Origin: Anabaena subtropica FACHB-260
GTDB lineage: Bacteria > Cyanobacteriota > Cyanobacteriia > Cyanobacteriales > Nostocaceae
Reading direction: 5' to 3'
Length of the DNA: 64,000 nucleotides
NCBI RefSeq assembly: GCF_014697105.1
Contig: NZ_JACJRF010000004.1
Span: forward strand, 162,853-226,852
Notes under the pieces: generated by a model
Seen by the model: only the letters and a program-made list of their open reading frames with translations
Told to the model about the DNA's origin: nothing
Database searches by the model: none
Made by a program: the position numbers and the translations under genes
Shown: positions 52,323 through 61,467 of the stretch, piece after piece
How positions within the stretch are numbered: position 1 is the first letter of the stretch
How the letters are laid out: each line of letters opens with the position of its first letter

Positions 52323-53114
52323 ATGTTGGAATTATACCAATGGGAACTATCTCAATACTCAGAAAAAGTGCGGCTAATTCTAGATTACAAAGGTTTAGAA
52401 TACCGCAAAATTGAAGTGACACCAGGAGTTGGACAAGTAGAATTATTCCGGTTGACTGGACAAAAACAAGTACCAGTATTGAAAGATGGGAATAGATATA
52501 TTCCAGATTCTACAGCGATCACCAAGTATTTAGACTTACAATATCCAGACCGTCCCTTGATACCACAAGATCCCAAACAAAGGGGTTTAACTTTATTAAT
52601 AGAAGAATGGGCTGATGAATCAATCGGCATCAAAGGTAGAAAAGCACTATTTTCTGCTATCAGTCAAGACCAAAATTTCCGCAAATCTTTGTTACCTACC
52701 TCAACACCAGACGTTCTGAAAACCTTAGTTGAAGGCGTACCCAGTGATTTTCTTAGGGTCTTAGGGTTTGGAGTCGGTTATAGTCCAGACGTAATTAAGT
52801 CAGCGATCGCAGATTTAAAACAAGACCTAGAAGCGCTTACACTAATATTAGCAGATAGTCCTTATTTAACTGGGGATGAACCTACCTTGGCTGATTTAGC
52901 TGTAGCAAGTTTATCAATATTGTTAAAATTCCCTGAAGGCCCCTATCTAGACTTACCCGCAAGTATTAGAGGTAAAGGCGTGCCATCATTAGCCGATAAC
53001 CCTGATTATGCTCCCTTTTTCGCCTGGCGCGATCGCCTCTACACCCAATTCCGCAAACCATTAATTGGTCCATCCCCCACAGGTGGCGCACCAACATCTA
53101 TTCAGATTGAGTAA
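52323..53114 (+). CDS. Glutathione S-transferase family protein
   Basis: The 263-aa protein begins with a thioredoxin-like GST N-domain (about residues 1-80): MLELYQWELSQYSEKVRLIL and RLTGQKQVPVLKDG, and STAITKYLDLQYPD. The C-domain (about 90-250) has PYLTGDEPTLADLAVASLSI. GSTs conjugate glutathione to electrophiles or reduce peroxides; the specific reaction is not indicated. No operon partner in the same unit; the next gene starts 73 bp later in repeat DNA. Confidence 0.93.
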   Translation: MLELYQWELSQYSEKVRLILDYKGLEYRKIEVTPGVGQVELFRLTGQKQVPVLKDGNRYIPDSTAITKYLDLQYPDRPLIPQDPKQRGLTLLIEEWADESIGIKGRKALFSAISQDQNFRKSLLPTSTPDVLKTLVEGVPSDFLRVLGFGVGYSPDVIKSAIADLKQDLEALTLILADSPYLTGDEPTLADLAVASLSILLKFPEGPYLDLPASIRGKGVPSLADNPDYAPFFAWRDRLYTQFRKPLIGPSPTGGAPTSIQIE

Positions 53115-53187
53115 ATGATGGGAGTGGGGAGTAAGGGAGTAGGGGGAGAAGAGAATTAATAGACCATTGACTAATGACTAATGACTA

Positions 53188-54927
53188 ATGACCAATGACA
53201 ACTTACTACAACCATTAGGTTCAGTAATCCAAGGTTCTCTCACTGGGGGTTTAGAAGTGCGCTTACACCCGGATATTTCCGTTGAAGATATGCGGGTGGG
53301 TAAGTTTTTGGTAGTCCAAGGGATGCGATCGCGGTTTTTCTGTATGCTGACAGATGTAGCCTTAGGAACTGCTAATGCACGCATTATTGCTAGTCCACCC
53401 AGTTGGGAGGACACTTTTTTACGGGACGTTTTAGCCGGGAGTGGGACTTATGGAACAATTAACCTCTCACCGATGCTGATGTTCACCCCTGAATCCGATG
53501 AGTCTTTGACAACAACAGATGGTAAATCAGTAAATCCTTTTGTTCCATCTTCTACAGGTTTGGCTTCTTTTCAACCCCAAACCAGTACCACGATGGAATT
53601 ACTCCCAGTCAAAACCATCCCCAGTCACTTCAGTCAAGTTTACGAAGCCAGCGTTGACGATTTTCGCCGGGTGTTTGGTTGGGAAGATGACATCAACAGA
53701 AAAAACTTTTCCATCGGTAAACCCTTGGATATGGATGTCCCTGTTTGTATTGACTTAAACCGCTTTGTCGAACGCAGTAACGGCGTATTTGGTAAATCTG
53801 GTACTGGTAAATCTTTCCTCACGCGCTTACTTTTAGCTGGTGTGATTCGCAAGAATGCGGCGGTTAACTTGATTTTTGATATGCACTCTGAATATGGTTG
53901 GGAAGCAGTAGCGGAAGGAAAGAACGTCAACACCGTTAAGGGACTCAAGCAACTGTTTCCGGGTAGAGTCGAAGTGTATACCCTTGACCCTGAATCAAGC
54001 AAGCGCCGGGGTGTAAGGGATTCTCAAGAACTCTATCTGAGTTATGAGCAAATCGAAGTCGAAGACGTTAAATTATGTAGTCGAGATTTAGGCTTATCGG
54101 AAGCTGCTTTAGATAATGCCAATATCTTATATAGTGAGTTCGGCAAATCTTGGATTGTCCAGTTGCTGAATATGACTAATGAAGAAATTGAAATGTTCTG
54201 TGAGGAGAAACGGGGACACAAAGGTTCAATTATGGCGTTACAGCGAAAGCTGTTGCGTTTAGATGGACTTAAATATATGCGGGCAGTTTGCCCACAGAAT
54301 TATATTAGTAAAATATTGCAGTCCTTAGAAGCTGGGAAAAATGTAGTTATAGAATTTGGTTCCCAATCAAATATGCTCTCCTATATGTTAGTGACTAACA
54401 TGATCACCAGACGGATTCACGAGCATTACGTCAAGAAAGCCGATAAGTTCTTGCAAAGCAAAAATCCCAGCGATCGCCCCACGCCATTAATGATTACAAT
54501 AGAAGAAGCCCATCGCTTCCTCGACCCAGCAATAGTCCAAAGCACTATCTTTGGGACAATCGCCCGTGAACTGCGTAAATATTTCGTAACACTACTAGTG
54601 GTTGATCAAAGACCCTCAGGGATAGATAATGAAGTTATGTCCCAAATTGGGACACGCATCACCGCCCTGCTCAATGATGACAAAGACATTGATGCAATCT
54701 TCACCGGCGTATCGGGGGCTGGTGGTTTAAGGTCTGTATTAGCCAAACTAGACTCCAAGCAACAAGCATTGATTTTAGGTCACGCTGTACCTATGCCCGT
54801 AGTAGTACGAACCCGTCCCTATGACTCTAGCTTCTACTCTGAAATTGGTGACGCAGCTTGGGAAGAAAAACCAGACGCAGAAGTATTCGCAGCTGCTGAA
54901 CTAGCCAAAGCCGATTTGGGATTCTAA
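53188..54927 (+). CDS. HerA/DUF87-type ATPase
   Basis: The 579-aa ATPase has an N-terminal beta domain (about residues 15-100), then a HerA/FtsK-type motor (about 190-560). It shows Walker A GKSGTGKSFLTRL, Walker B-like LMITIEEAHRFLDP and an arginine-finger region LRKYFVTLLVVDQRPSGI. HerA proteins are hexameric DNA translocases that often work with the NurA nuclease; no NurA lies in this window. The start codon and the next codons MTNDN come from heptamer repeats, and a slightly later Met is possible. The role (repair, segregation, export) is not settled. Confidence 0.85.
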   Translation: MTNDNLLQPLGSVIQGSLTGGLEVRLHPDISVEDMRVGKFLVVQGMRSRFFCMLTDVALGTANARIIASPPSWEDTFLRDVLAGSGTYGTINLSPMLMFTPESDESLTTTDGKSVNPFVPSSTGLASFQPQTSTTMELLPVKTIPSHFSQVYEASVDDFRRVFGWEDDINRKNFSIGKPLDMDVPVCIDLNRFVERSNGVFGKSGTGKSFLTRLLLAGVIRKNAAVNLIFDMHSEYGWEAVAEGKNVNTVKGLKQLFPGRVEVYTLDPESSKRRGVRDSQELYLSYEQIEVEDVKLCSRDLGLSEAALDNANILYSEFGKSWIVQLLNMTNEEIEMFCEEKRGHKGSIMALQRKLLRLDGLKYMRAVCPQNYISKILQSLEAGKNVVIEFGSQSNMLSYMLVTNMITRRIHEHYVKKADKFLQSKNPSDRPTPLMITIEEAHRFLDPAIVQSTIFGTIARELRKYFVTLLVVDQRPSGIDNEVMSQIGTRITALLNDDKDIDAIFTGVSGAGGLRSVLAKLDSKQQALILGHAVPMPVVVRTRPYDSSFYSEIGDAAWEEKPDAEVFAAAELAKADLGF

Positions 54928-55482
54928 AAAAAAGCAGGGGGAGCAGGGGGAGCAGGGGAAGTAAAGAAGAATGACAACTAACAACTGACAACTAACAACT
55001 AACTACGTAAGTAGTAAAGTCTGATCTCATAGAGTTCGGTTATCTCCCTACTGGCAGGCAACAGAAGAGGAGGTTTTCGCGTCACTATAGGTATAGTTAG
55101 CTTTTATAAGGAATTGAAAAAGTTTTTTTATAAAAAAGGCAATTTTACATTATAATCTATATCCTTCTTTGGACTACTTTACTATCTACCTGATTTGTCT
55201 TAATATAAAACTAAGTGGAACTCATACTGACTTCGGATTGAACAGTTGCTGCCAGTAACTGAAAGAGAGAATTCTGGAAAATCGACCACTGTGCTTGTAA
55301 GACATTAAACAATTGTCGGATGGTAGGGGAACCTATCTCAAGGAAGCGCCTTCTAAAAAACGGATACATGAAATTGTTTAAGTTTGGTAGCGCCTTGAGT
55401 TCTGTGATATACGGTTTAAGTTTCCCAGTTAGATTTGTTACTCAAGATTAATTGTGTTTACGGAGTAGAGGACAACGCACCA
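54928..55482. other. Intergenic region upstream of the sigma factor gene
   Basis: The 555-bp gap starts with heptamer repeats (about 54972-55003) and has an AT-rich promoter-like stretch with TATAAT near 55151. No gene seen. Confidence 0.5.
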
Positions 55483-56466
55483 ATGCCTACTGTTAACACC
55501 CACACAGAAGACACAAATACCAAATTCACGGCTGATATGGTGCGAACCTATCTGCGAGAAATTGGTCGTGTACCCCTGCTCACCCGTGAGCAAGAGATTG
55601 TTTACGGGAAGCAGGTGCAGCAAATGATGTCGTTAATAGATGCGAAAGAGGCTTTAACCAAAACATTGCAGCGCGAACCCAGTTTACCAGAGTGGGCTGA
55701 CCACGTTCAAAAGTCTGAAACAGAAGTGAAACAGACTGTAACTCAGGGTAAGCGAGCCAAGCAAAAGATGATTGAAGCGAACCTGCGTTTGGTAGTGGCG
55801 ATCGCCAAAAAATACCAAAAGCGGAACATGGAGTTTCTGGATTTGATCCAAGAAGGAACTCTAGGACTAGAAAGAGGCGTAGAGAAATTTGACCCGATGA
55901 GGGGTTACAAATTCTCAACCTACGCTTACTGGTGGATTCGTCAAGCAATTACCCGTGCGATCGCTCAACAAGGTCGTACTATCAGGCTACCTATCCATAT
56001 TACCGAGAAACTGAACAAAATCAAAAAAGTTCAGCGTGAACTAGCTCAAACTTTGGGACGTTCTCCTTCACCTGCGGAAATTGCCAAAGAATTAGAACTA
56101 GAACCAGCTCAGATTCGTGAGTATCTGAACATGGCGCGTCAACCAGTTTCCCTAGATGTGAAAGTTGGTGACAACCAAGATACAGAACTGCAAGAAATGC
56201 TCGAAGATGACGGTCCTTCCCCTGAGTATTACACCACTCAAGAATTCTTGCGCCAAGACCTAAACACCCTGTTGGCAGAACTTACACCCCAACAGAGAGA
56301 AGTCGTAGCTTTGCGCTTCGGTTTACTAGATGGTAACGAAATGTCCTTGGCGAAAGTCGGCGAACGATTGAATCTCAGTCGTGAACGCGTCCGCCAATTA
56401 GAACATCAAGCACTTGCTCATCTGCGTCGCCGTCGAGCCAATGTTAAAGAATACGTCGCCAGCTAA
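55483..56466 (+). CDS. Group 2 sigma-70 factor
   Basis: The 327-aa factor starts at the ATG of MPTVNTHTEDTNTKFTADMV; the frame extends 16 codons upstream to a TTG, but a GAGG site lies before the ATG. It has region 1.2 (VRTYLREIGRVPLLTREQEI), region 2 (EANLRLVVAIAKKYQKRNME and YKFSTYAYWWIRQAITRAIA), region 3 and region 4 (RFGLLDGNEMSLAKVGERLN and LSRERVRQLEHQALAHLRRR). There is no long N-terminal region 1.1, so it is a group 2 (non-essential stress/nutrient) factor. Which of SigB-SigE it is cannot be decided here. Confidence 0.93.
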   Translation: MPTVNTHTEDTNTKFTADMVRTYLREIGRVPLLTREQEIVYGKQVQQMMSLIDAKEALTKTLQREPSLPEWADHVQKSETEVKQTVTQGKRAKQKMIEANLRLVVAIAKKYQKRNMEFLDLIQEGTLGLERGVEKFDPMRGYKFSTYAYWWIRQAITRAIAQQGRTIRLPIHITEKLNKIKKVQRELAQTLGRSPSPAEIAKELELEPAQIREYLNMARQPVSLDVKVGDNQDTELQEMLEDDGPSPEYYTTQEFLRQDLNTLLAELTPQQREVVALRFGLLDGNEMSLAKVGERLNLSRERVRQLEHQALAHLRRRRANVKEYVAS

Positions 56467-56509
56467 TCTTACAGACGTAGCAGCGCTACGTCTCATAATC
56501 AGACTTTCA

Positions 56510-56537
56510 GCCTCCTAAATTCAGGGGGCAATTTTTT
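56510..56537 (+). terminator. Terminator after the sigma factor gene
   Basis: GCCTCCT pairs with AGGGGGC (one G-U) across AAATTC, followed by AATTTTTTAT. It lies 44 bp after the stop. Confidence 0.65.
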
Positions 56538-56646
56538 ATATAAATTAAGGATATGAGGACTTTAAGCAAGCCAATAACCCACGTGCAAATTCTCTAAAAT
56601 TCAGCAACAAATACAAACTTCCATGAAGAGTTACGTAGTTTTCTTG

Positions 56647-56693
56647 GCTACGCAGGATAAGTCTAGCCGTAGGAGTACTACGAATTACAAATT
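56647..56693. repeat. Dispersed repeat with AATTACAAATT end, copy 2
   Basis: It shares GCTACGCAGG and TACGAATTACAAATT with 14675-14723, with small changes between. It lies 430 bp upstream of the secreted hypothetical gene. Confidence 0.6.
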
Positions 56694-57121
56694 GATAATT
56701 ACGGTTGCGCTACTTGCTACTACCTGATAAATGTCACCCTATTGTTTTGGAACATTTATTTTATTGGAAAAAATATTTTTACTTTTCCGAAATAGAAATA
56801 CTTGCTGTTGTATATCTCTATGTGCTGACAAAAATCTCTTTAAATTAAGAAATTTAACAGCAACATATCAAAATGTGTGAATGATTAGATTGCTAGTTTA
56901 CATCATCCTATAGATTGAATCTGTTAGGTGAAGCAGAATTTTCTTAATCGCTGATAATTTAGAATTACCTGCTGAAAATCTAAAAAACCGTCGTTTTTCC
57001 AAAGTATTCTTTCTAGAGAGTATAAATCAGACCTTTGACCGAGCCTTAAACGTTACAAATTTAATTATGGTTTAAGACAAGTTGGAGAGGCAGTCGTTAA
57101 GTTTGTCACAGGAGGAGTCGG

Positions 57122-57787
57122 GTGCTTAACAATATTTCTAAATTTTTACCCTTACGTCAGTTGAGAATTCCCGCCATTGGTCTACTTTTCACCCTTGGTA
57201 TGGTGGGTGAACAAATTAAGCCAGTGCTGAGTAGGGAAGTTGTAGTAATGTCTACCTCTACAACGTTATCGACTAATGGTGTGCAAGATAGTTCCCAAAC
57301 TCCTCTTTTAGTTAGCTTAAGCGAAGTTCGTGAAGATAGGGAAACCAGTTCAGCGCAGAATGTTAAAACAACAGCGCTAAGAAGTAATCAAAAAGCTGAA
57401 AAAAAACCAGCGATCGCGCCAAAATTTAGTTTGCCAAAAAAAGATGGCATTTATCTTTATGGTCAATCACCACAACCAGACCAAATAGGGCAAGGGTACA
57501 TTCTGTTCCAAAAACGCCAAGGTAGGTTATTAGGCGCATTGTATATGCCTAACTCTGAGTTTAGCTGTTTTCAAGGCGCAATCAACCAGTCAGGCAATTT
57601 AGCGATGACTGTTACTGGTACACCAGATGCAAGTGCGTCACTTGAGGTATCAGCAGCCAGTACATTACCCAGATTTTCAGATGATCAGCCAACTAGTTAC
57701 GCTTATTCTCTAGCACTGCAAGACTATCATCAAATTAATACCATTAGTGCTAATGATCGCCGCATTCTGCAAATGTGCAGTCAATAG
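57122..57787 (+). CDS. Conserved secreted protein of unknown function
   Basis: The 221-aa protein starts at a GTG preceded by AGGAGGAG. A signal peptide (about residues 12-40) and a polar stretch (about 45-100) lead to a C-terminal domain. That domain carries DGIYLYGQSPQPDQIGQGYI, LFQKRQGRLLGALYMPNSEF, AYSLALQDYHQI and SANDRRILQMC. I recognise this as a widespread cyanobacterial pattern but not as a named family with a role. Its position before cobO (convergent) gives no clue. Confidence 0.75.
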   Translation: MLNNISKFLPLRQLRIPAIGLLFTLGMVGEQIKPVLSREVVVMSTSTTLSTNGVQDSSQTPLLVSLSEVREDRETSSAQNVKTTALRSNQKAEKKPAIAPKFSLPKKDGIYLYGQSPQPDQIGQGYILFQKRQGRLLGALYMPNSEFSCFQGAINQSGNLAMTVTGTPDASASLEVSAASTLPRFSDDQPTSYAYSLALQDYHQINTISANDRRILQMCSQ

Positions 57788-57794
57788 TCAGTGA

Positions 57795-58487
57795 TTAATA
57801 TTCAATCCCTGGTTGCGCCTTGACGTTTTGGTCACGAAAAGGATGTTTAATTAGAGTCATTTCTGTAACTAAATCTGCGCGTTCGATGAGGGCGGCTGGT
57901 GCGCCTCTACCTGTGAGGATTACGTGTTTACTGGGGGGTTTGTCAGCTAAACCGGCTAGTACCTCATCTACACTCAAATAGCCCATTTTGAGGGCAATAT
58001 TAATTTCATCGAGTAGCACTAACTGGAAATTGGGGTCGCGGATGAATTCTAATGATTTTTCCCACGCGGATTGGGCTTTGTCAATATCGCGATCGCGGTC
58101 TTGGGTGTCCCAGGTAAAGCCTTCTCCCATTGCGTGAAACTCTATCTGGTCTTCCCAATAGCTAAATACTTTTTTTTCTGAAGGTTCCCAAGCACCCTTG
58201 ATGAATTGGACGATCGCTACTTTATACCCATGACCGAGCGATCGTAATACCATACCCAATGCTGCTGTAGTTTTGCCTTTACCGTTACCAGTGTTAACAA
58301 TAATTAACCCTTTCTCTGGCACAGCTTGTGATATGCGCTGCTCCTGTACTTCCTTGCGGCGCTGCATTTTTGTGCGGTATTGTTCATCAGAAAGGTTTTG
58401 GGTTGATGCCATTATTTCATCAATGAGACGCTCAATTTCCTTATCTGATTCTAATGCTTCTGGTGTATCGCTTGTCATCAAATTCAT
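57795..58487 (-). CDS. cobO: Cob(I)yrinic acid a,c-diamide adenosyltransferase
   Basis: The 230-aa CobA/CobO-type enzyme transfers the adenosyl group of ATP to cobalt in corrinoids. It contains the P-loop NTGNGKGKTTAALGMVLRSL, VAIVQFIKGAWEPSEKKVFS, the LLDEINIALKMGYL Walker B-like segment and HVILTGRGAPAALIERADL. The N-terminal 45 residues carry a polar stretch before the core. No other cobalamin gene lies nearby, so the pathway is scattered. Many cyanobacteria make pseudocobalamin. Confidence 0.94.
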   Translation of the reverse strand: MNLMTSDTPEALESDKEIERLIDEIMASTQNLSDEQYRTKMQRRKEVQEQRISQAVPEKGLIIVNTGNGKGKTTAALGMVLRSLGHGYKVAIVQFIKGAWEPSEKKVFSYWEDQIEFHAMGEGFTWDTQDRDRDIDKAQSAWEKSLEFIRDPNFQLVLLDEINIALKMGYLSVDEVLAGLADKPPSKHVILTGRGAPAALIERADLVTEMTLIKHPFRDQNVKAQPGIEY

Positions 58488-58954
58488 CAGGAAATACAGA
58501 AAATAAATGTTGCAACTAACAAAACCAAGAAAATTTTGTGATGGGATTAATTAGCACTTGAGGCGAATCAGGCAGAGAAACAAGAAAAATTTACGAATAA
58601 AAAATGCAGCTAATTGTTGTGTAACGGATCTAGAACTATGAGATTTAGCTGATATTTCTACAATACAGAAATTATTGACTAGCCACGTTCGTAAAGAACG
58701 TTTTTGTATTTGACATTTAGCACAAATGATAGAAATGCAAAAAACCTTACCCTGTAAGGATAAGGTTGTAGATTGATATTGATGGCTAGAATCCTCAATC
58801 ATTCAGTCCAACACAGTTATTATTTCTCCAATGGTTATAGTATTGGGCTAATTTATCTCAAAGGTAATGAAGTAACTCCACGTTGTCAGTTATACCGGCA
58901 ATATTTCTCGGAAAAGTTAGGCTTGATGAACTGAATTTTAAGTGTTGTACATTC
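58488..58954. other. Intergenic region; possible short plus-strand ORF
   Basis: The 467-bp gap between two minus-strand genes contains a 50-codon plus-strand frame at 58782-58934 that starts MARILNHSVQHSYYFSN. It has no strong ribosome-binding site and no family resemblance, so I do not call it. Otherwise no gene or strong structure seen. Confidence 0.45.
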
Positions 58955-60547
58955 TTAAAGCCGAATTTTTTTGGTGATTTCTGATGATTGTGAACCAAAT
59001 CCTCCGCCTCCAGGGGTTTCTATCACAAAAACATCCCCAGGCTTCATTTCTACTGTAGCTGTACTATCTAAGTTTTCTTTGGTTCCATTGTGACGTTGTA
59101 TCCAGTTGCGTCCCACTTTTCCTGCTTCTCCACCATTCAAGCCAAAGGGAGGAACCAGCCGATGATTAGAGAGAATATTAGCTGTCATGGGTTCTAAAAA
59201 ACGGATACGCCGCACTACTCCATCACCGCCTGAATATTCTCCTTTGCCACCACTATGGGAACGCAGACTAAAGCTTTCTACAAGTACAGGGTAGCGGGTT
59301 TCTAATACTTCTGGATCAGTCAGGAGGGAGTTAGTCATGTGGGTGTGAACTGCATCCGTACCATCAAAGTTAGCTCCTGCGCCAGAACCACCGCAGATAG
59401 TTTCATAATATTGATAGCGATCGCTCCCAAAAGTAAAATTATTCATTGTTCCTTGAGAAGCAGCCATTACACCCAACGCACCATATAAAGCATCAACAAT
59501 GGTTTGGGAAGTTTCCACATTACCTGCTACTACTGCTCCTGGATAGGTTGGGTTCAACATACAGCCTTCAGGAATGATAATTTCTAAAGGTTTCAAACAC
59601 CCAGCATTTAGAGGAATATTATCATCAACTAGAGTTCGGAAGACATATAAAACTGCTGCTTGTGTTACGGCTTTAGGAGCGTTAAAATTACTATTCAACT
59701 GTCGAGATGTGCCAGTAAAATCAATCTTAGCCCGGCGATGTTTCCGGTCTATTTTCACTTGGACTTGAATTTTAGCTCCACTATCCATCTCATAAGAAAA
59801 CGAGCCATCGTTGAGTACATCAATTACCCGTCTCACTGATTCTTCAGCATTATCTTGGACAAATTTCATATATGCTAGGACTGTTTCTAGTCCATATTGA
59901 GCAACCATTTTATGAAGTTCTTTAACTCCCCTTTCATTAGCAGCAATCTGTGCTTTGAAATCAGCTACATTCTGATCAGGATTACGTGCAGGATAAAGAT
60001 GATTGGCTAAGAAATTTTTGACTAGATTTTCTTGAAAATTTCCCTGTTTAACTAAGAGAAAATTATCAAAAAGAATACCTTCTTCTTCCACTGTAGTACT
60101 GTGGGGAGGCATAGAACCTGGAGTAATACCACCGATATCTGCTTGGTGTCCGCGAGAAGCAACGAAAAAGAGGGGGGTGGCGGTGAGAGTAGTTTCGCTA
60201 GTTTCTGGGAATACGGGAGTAATAGCTGTGACATCAGGGAGGTGGGTTCCGCCGTTATAGGGATTATTAGATAGATAGACATTTCCTGACTTGATTGTGT
60301 CGCTTTTATCATGAATGAGACTACGAACACTTTCACTCATTGACCCCAAATGTACAGGAATATGAGGGGCATTCGCGACTAATAATCCTGATGAATCGAA
60401 AATCGCACAGGAGAAATCTAGCCTTTCTTTAATATTGACTGATGCGGCGGTGTTTTGCAGAACAATTCCCATTTGTTCGGCAATAAATTGATAGAGATTT
60501 TTAAATATTTCTAAACGGACGGGATCTGGTTGAGATATTGTGTACAT
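58955..60547 (-). CDS. hyuB: Hydantoinase B / 5-oxoprolinase beta-type subunit
   Basis: The 530-aa protein belongs to the HyuB family. It carries VRLEIFKNLYQFIAEQMGIV, then LKERLDFS-like NIKERLDFSCAIFDSSG and VYLSNNPYNGGTHLPDV. Further segments are GGITPGSMPPHSTTVEEEG, FGSDRYQYYETICGGSGAGA and a Gly-rich end with GDVFVIETPGGGGFG. With HyuA it hydrolyses hydantoin-like rings or 5-oxoproline with ATP. Here hyuA lies upstream on the same strand, separated by a methyltransferase gene. The substrate is not fixed by sequence; 5-oxoproline is the commonest use in cyanobacteria. Confidence 0.93.
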   Translation of the reverse strand: MYTISQPDPVRLEIFKNLYQFIAEQMGIVLQNTAASVNIKERLDFSCAIFDSSGLLVANAPHIPVHLGSMSESVRSLIHDKSDTIKSGNVYLSNNPYNGGTHLPDVTAITPVFPETSETTLTATPLFFVASRGHQADIGGITPGSMPPHSTTVEEEGILFDNFLLVKQGNFQENLVKNFLANHLYPARNPDQNVADFKAQIAANERGVKELHKMVAQYGLETVLAYMKFVQDNAEESVRRVIDVLNDGSFSYEMDSGAKIQVQVKIDRKHRRAKIDFTGTSRQLNSNFNAPKAVTQAAVLYVFRTLVDDNIPLNAGCLKPLEIIIPEGCMLNPTYPGAVVAGNVETSQTIVDALYGALGVMAASQGTMNNFTFGSDRYQYYETICGGSGAGANFDGTDAVHTHMTNSLLTDPEVLETRYPVLVESFSLRSHSGGKGEYSGGDGVVRRIRFLEPMTANILSNHRLVPPFGLNGGEAGKVGRNWIQRHNGTKENLDSTATVEMKPGDVFVIETPGGGGFGSQSSEITKKIRL

Positions 60548-60641
60548 TTTTGCATCCTATGTGTTGGAAACCCATATTTTGCCTGAGTCGATATGCTTGA
60601 AATCATGCCCTCCACAGGTTGTTTTATCAAAATCATCATTG

Positions 60642-61373
60642 TTAGGATTTTTTCTGAGCCAGGAGAATCAAAAACCAAGGTTTAGTGGATAGTTTTTCAT
60701 AGGCTTGAGGATAGTGTTGTTGACACTCTTCTGTAGGACGTGGCTCAACAATCTTTTGCATGACAAACCCTGCACTAGTAAGAGCAGAAGTCATTGCACT
60801 TAAGGGACGGCGATAAAAGCGTACACGAACAGATGTACTTCCATAGTTTTGCCAAGAGTCTTCTAAAAAATCCGTGGCGAAATAATCAACTTTTTCAAAA
60901 AGTTGAAAATCCATAAAAGGATGATGAGTCGAAAATAAAAGCAAGCCTTCAGGCGATAAAATGCGGTAAAACTCTTTTAAAACAGCTTCCCAATCTCTTA
61001 AATAATGTAGAGTTAAAGAGCTTAGTACTAGATCAAACGAATTATCCTTTAAAAAGGTTAAGGGTTTACTCAGGTCAGCTTGGTAAACTTGAACCCTGTT
61101 TTCTAGTCTTCGCTTTGTCAGTTGCACCATTTTTTCACTGATGTCAATAGCTACAACATCAGCACTACGATTGACTAACCATTCAGAATAGATTCCGCCT
61201 GCACAACCAGCATCCAATACTCGCTTAAATTTGATATCAGACAAAATTGAGAACATAGCTGGTCTTTCGTAGTAAGCATTGTGGGAACTTGACTCTGTAA
61301 GCTTTACATAAGCTTCTGCAAATGCTTCATAGTCATTAAAAGCTATATACTCTTCCTTCTTATCTAAACTCAT
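60642..61373 (-). CDS. Class I SAM-dependent methyltransferase
   Basis: Starting at the ATG of MSLDKKEEYIAFNDYEAFAE (243 aa; the frame also opens two codons earlier at a TTG) the protein has a Rossmann-type SAM domain. It shows motif I FKRVLDAGCAGGIYSEWLV, acidic motif II VVAIDISEKMVQLTKR, and later VLSSLTLHYLRDWEAVLKEF and GLLLFSTHHPFMDF. It resembles ubiE/UbiG-like methyltransferases. Its target is not indicated. The gene separates hyuA from hyuB on the same strand, with 94 bp to each side, so it may be co-transcribed with both. Confidence 0.9.
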   Translation of the reverse strand: MSLDKKEEYIAFNDYEAFAEAYVKLTESSSHNAYYERPAMFSILSDIKFKRVLDAGCAGGIYSEWLVNRSADVVAIDISEKMVQLTKRRLENRVQVYQADLSKPLTFLKDNSFDLVLSSLTLHYLRDWEAVLKEFYRILSPEGLLLFSTHHPFMDFQLFEKVDYFATDFLEDSWQNYGSTSVRVRFYRRPLSAMTSALTSAGFVMQKIVEPRPTEECQQHYPQAYEKLSTKPWFLILLAQKKS

Positions 61374-61467
61374 ATTCAAATTTGAGTTGCTGTGTCATTC
61401 TCTGGACGCTATCCATTGTAATATCGGGGGTGACAAAAATAGGAGCAGATGTGGCGGCGATCGCAAT

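Larger units (their letters stand above)
56467..57121. other. Intergenic region with terminator and dispersed repeat
   Basis: The 655-bp gap holds the perfect palindrome AGACGTAGC (56473-56481) with GCTACGTCT (56485-56493). A terminator with GCCTCCT/AGGGGGC stem and T run follows (about 56510-56537), and the dispersed repeat lies at 56647-56693. The downstream gene is preceded by AGGAGGAG. Confidence 0.6.

Noticed and set aside
58551..58802. 83-codon minus-strand frame between cobO and hyuB
   Set aside because: Composition is irregular, no ribosome-binding site or family resemblance was seen, and it overlaps a competing plus-strand frame.
58782..58934. 50-codon plus-strand frame MARILNHSVQ...
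   Set aside because: No ribosome-binding site, no family resemblance, and length is compatible with chance in AT-rich DNA.
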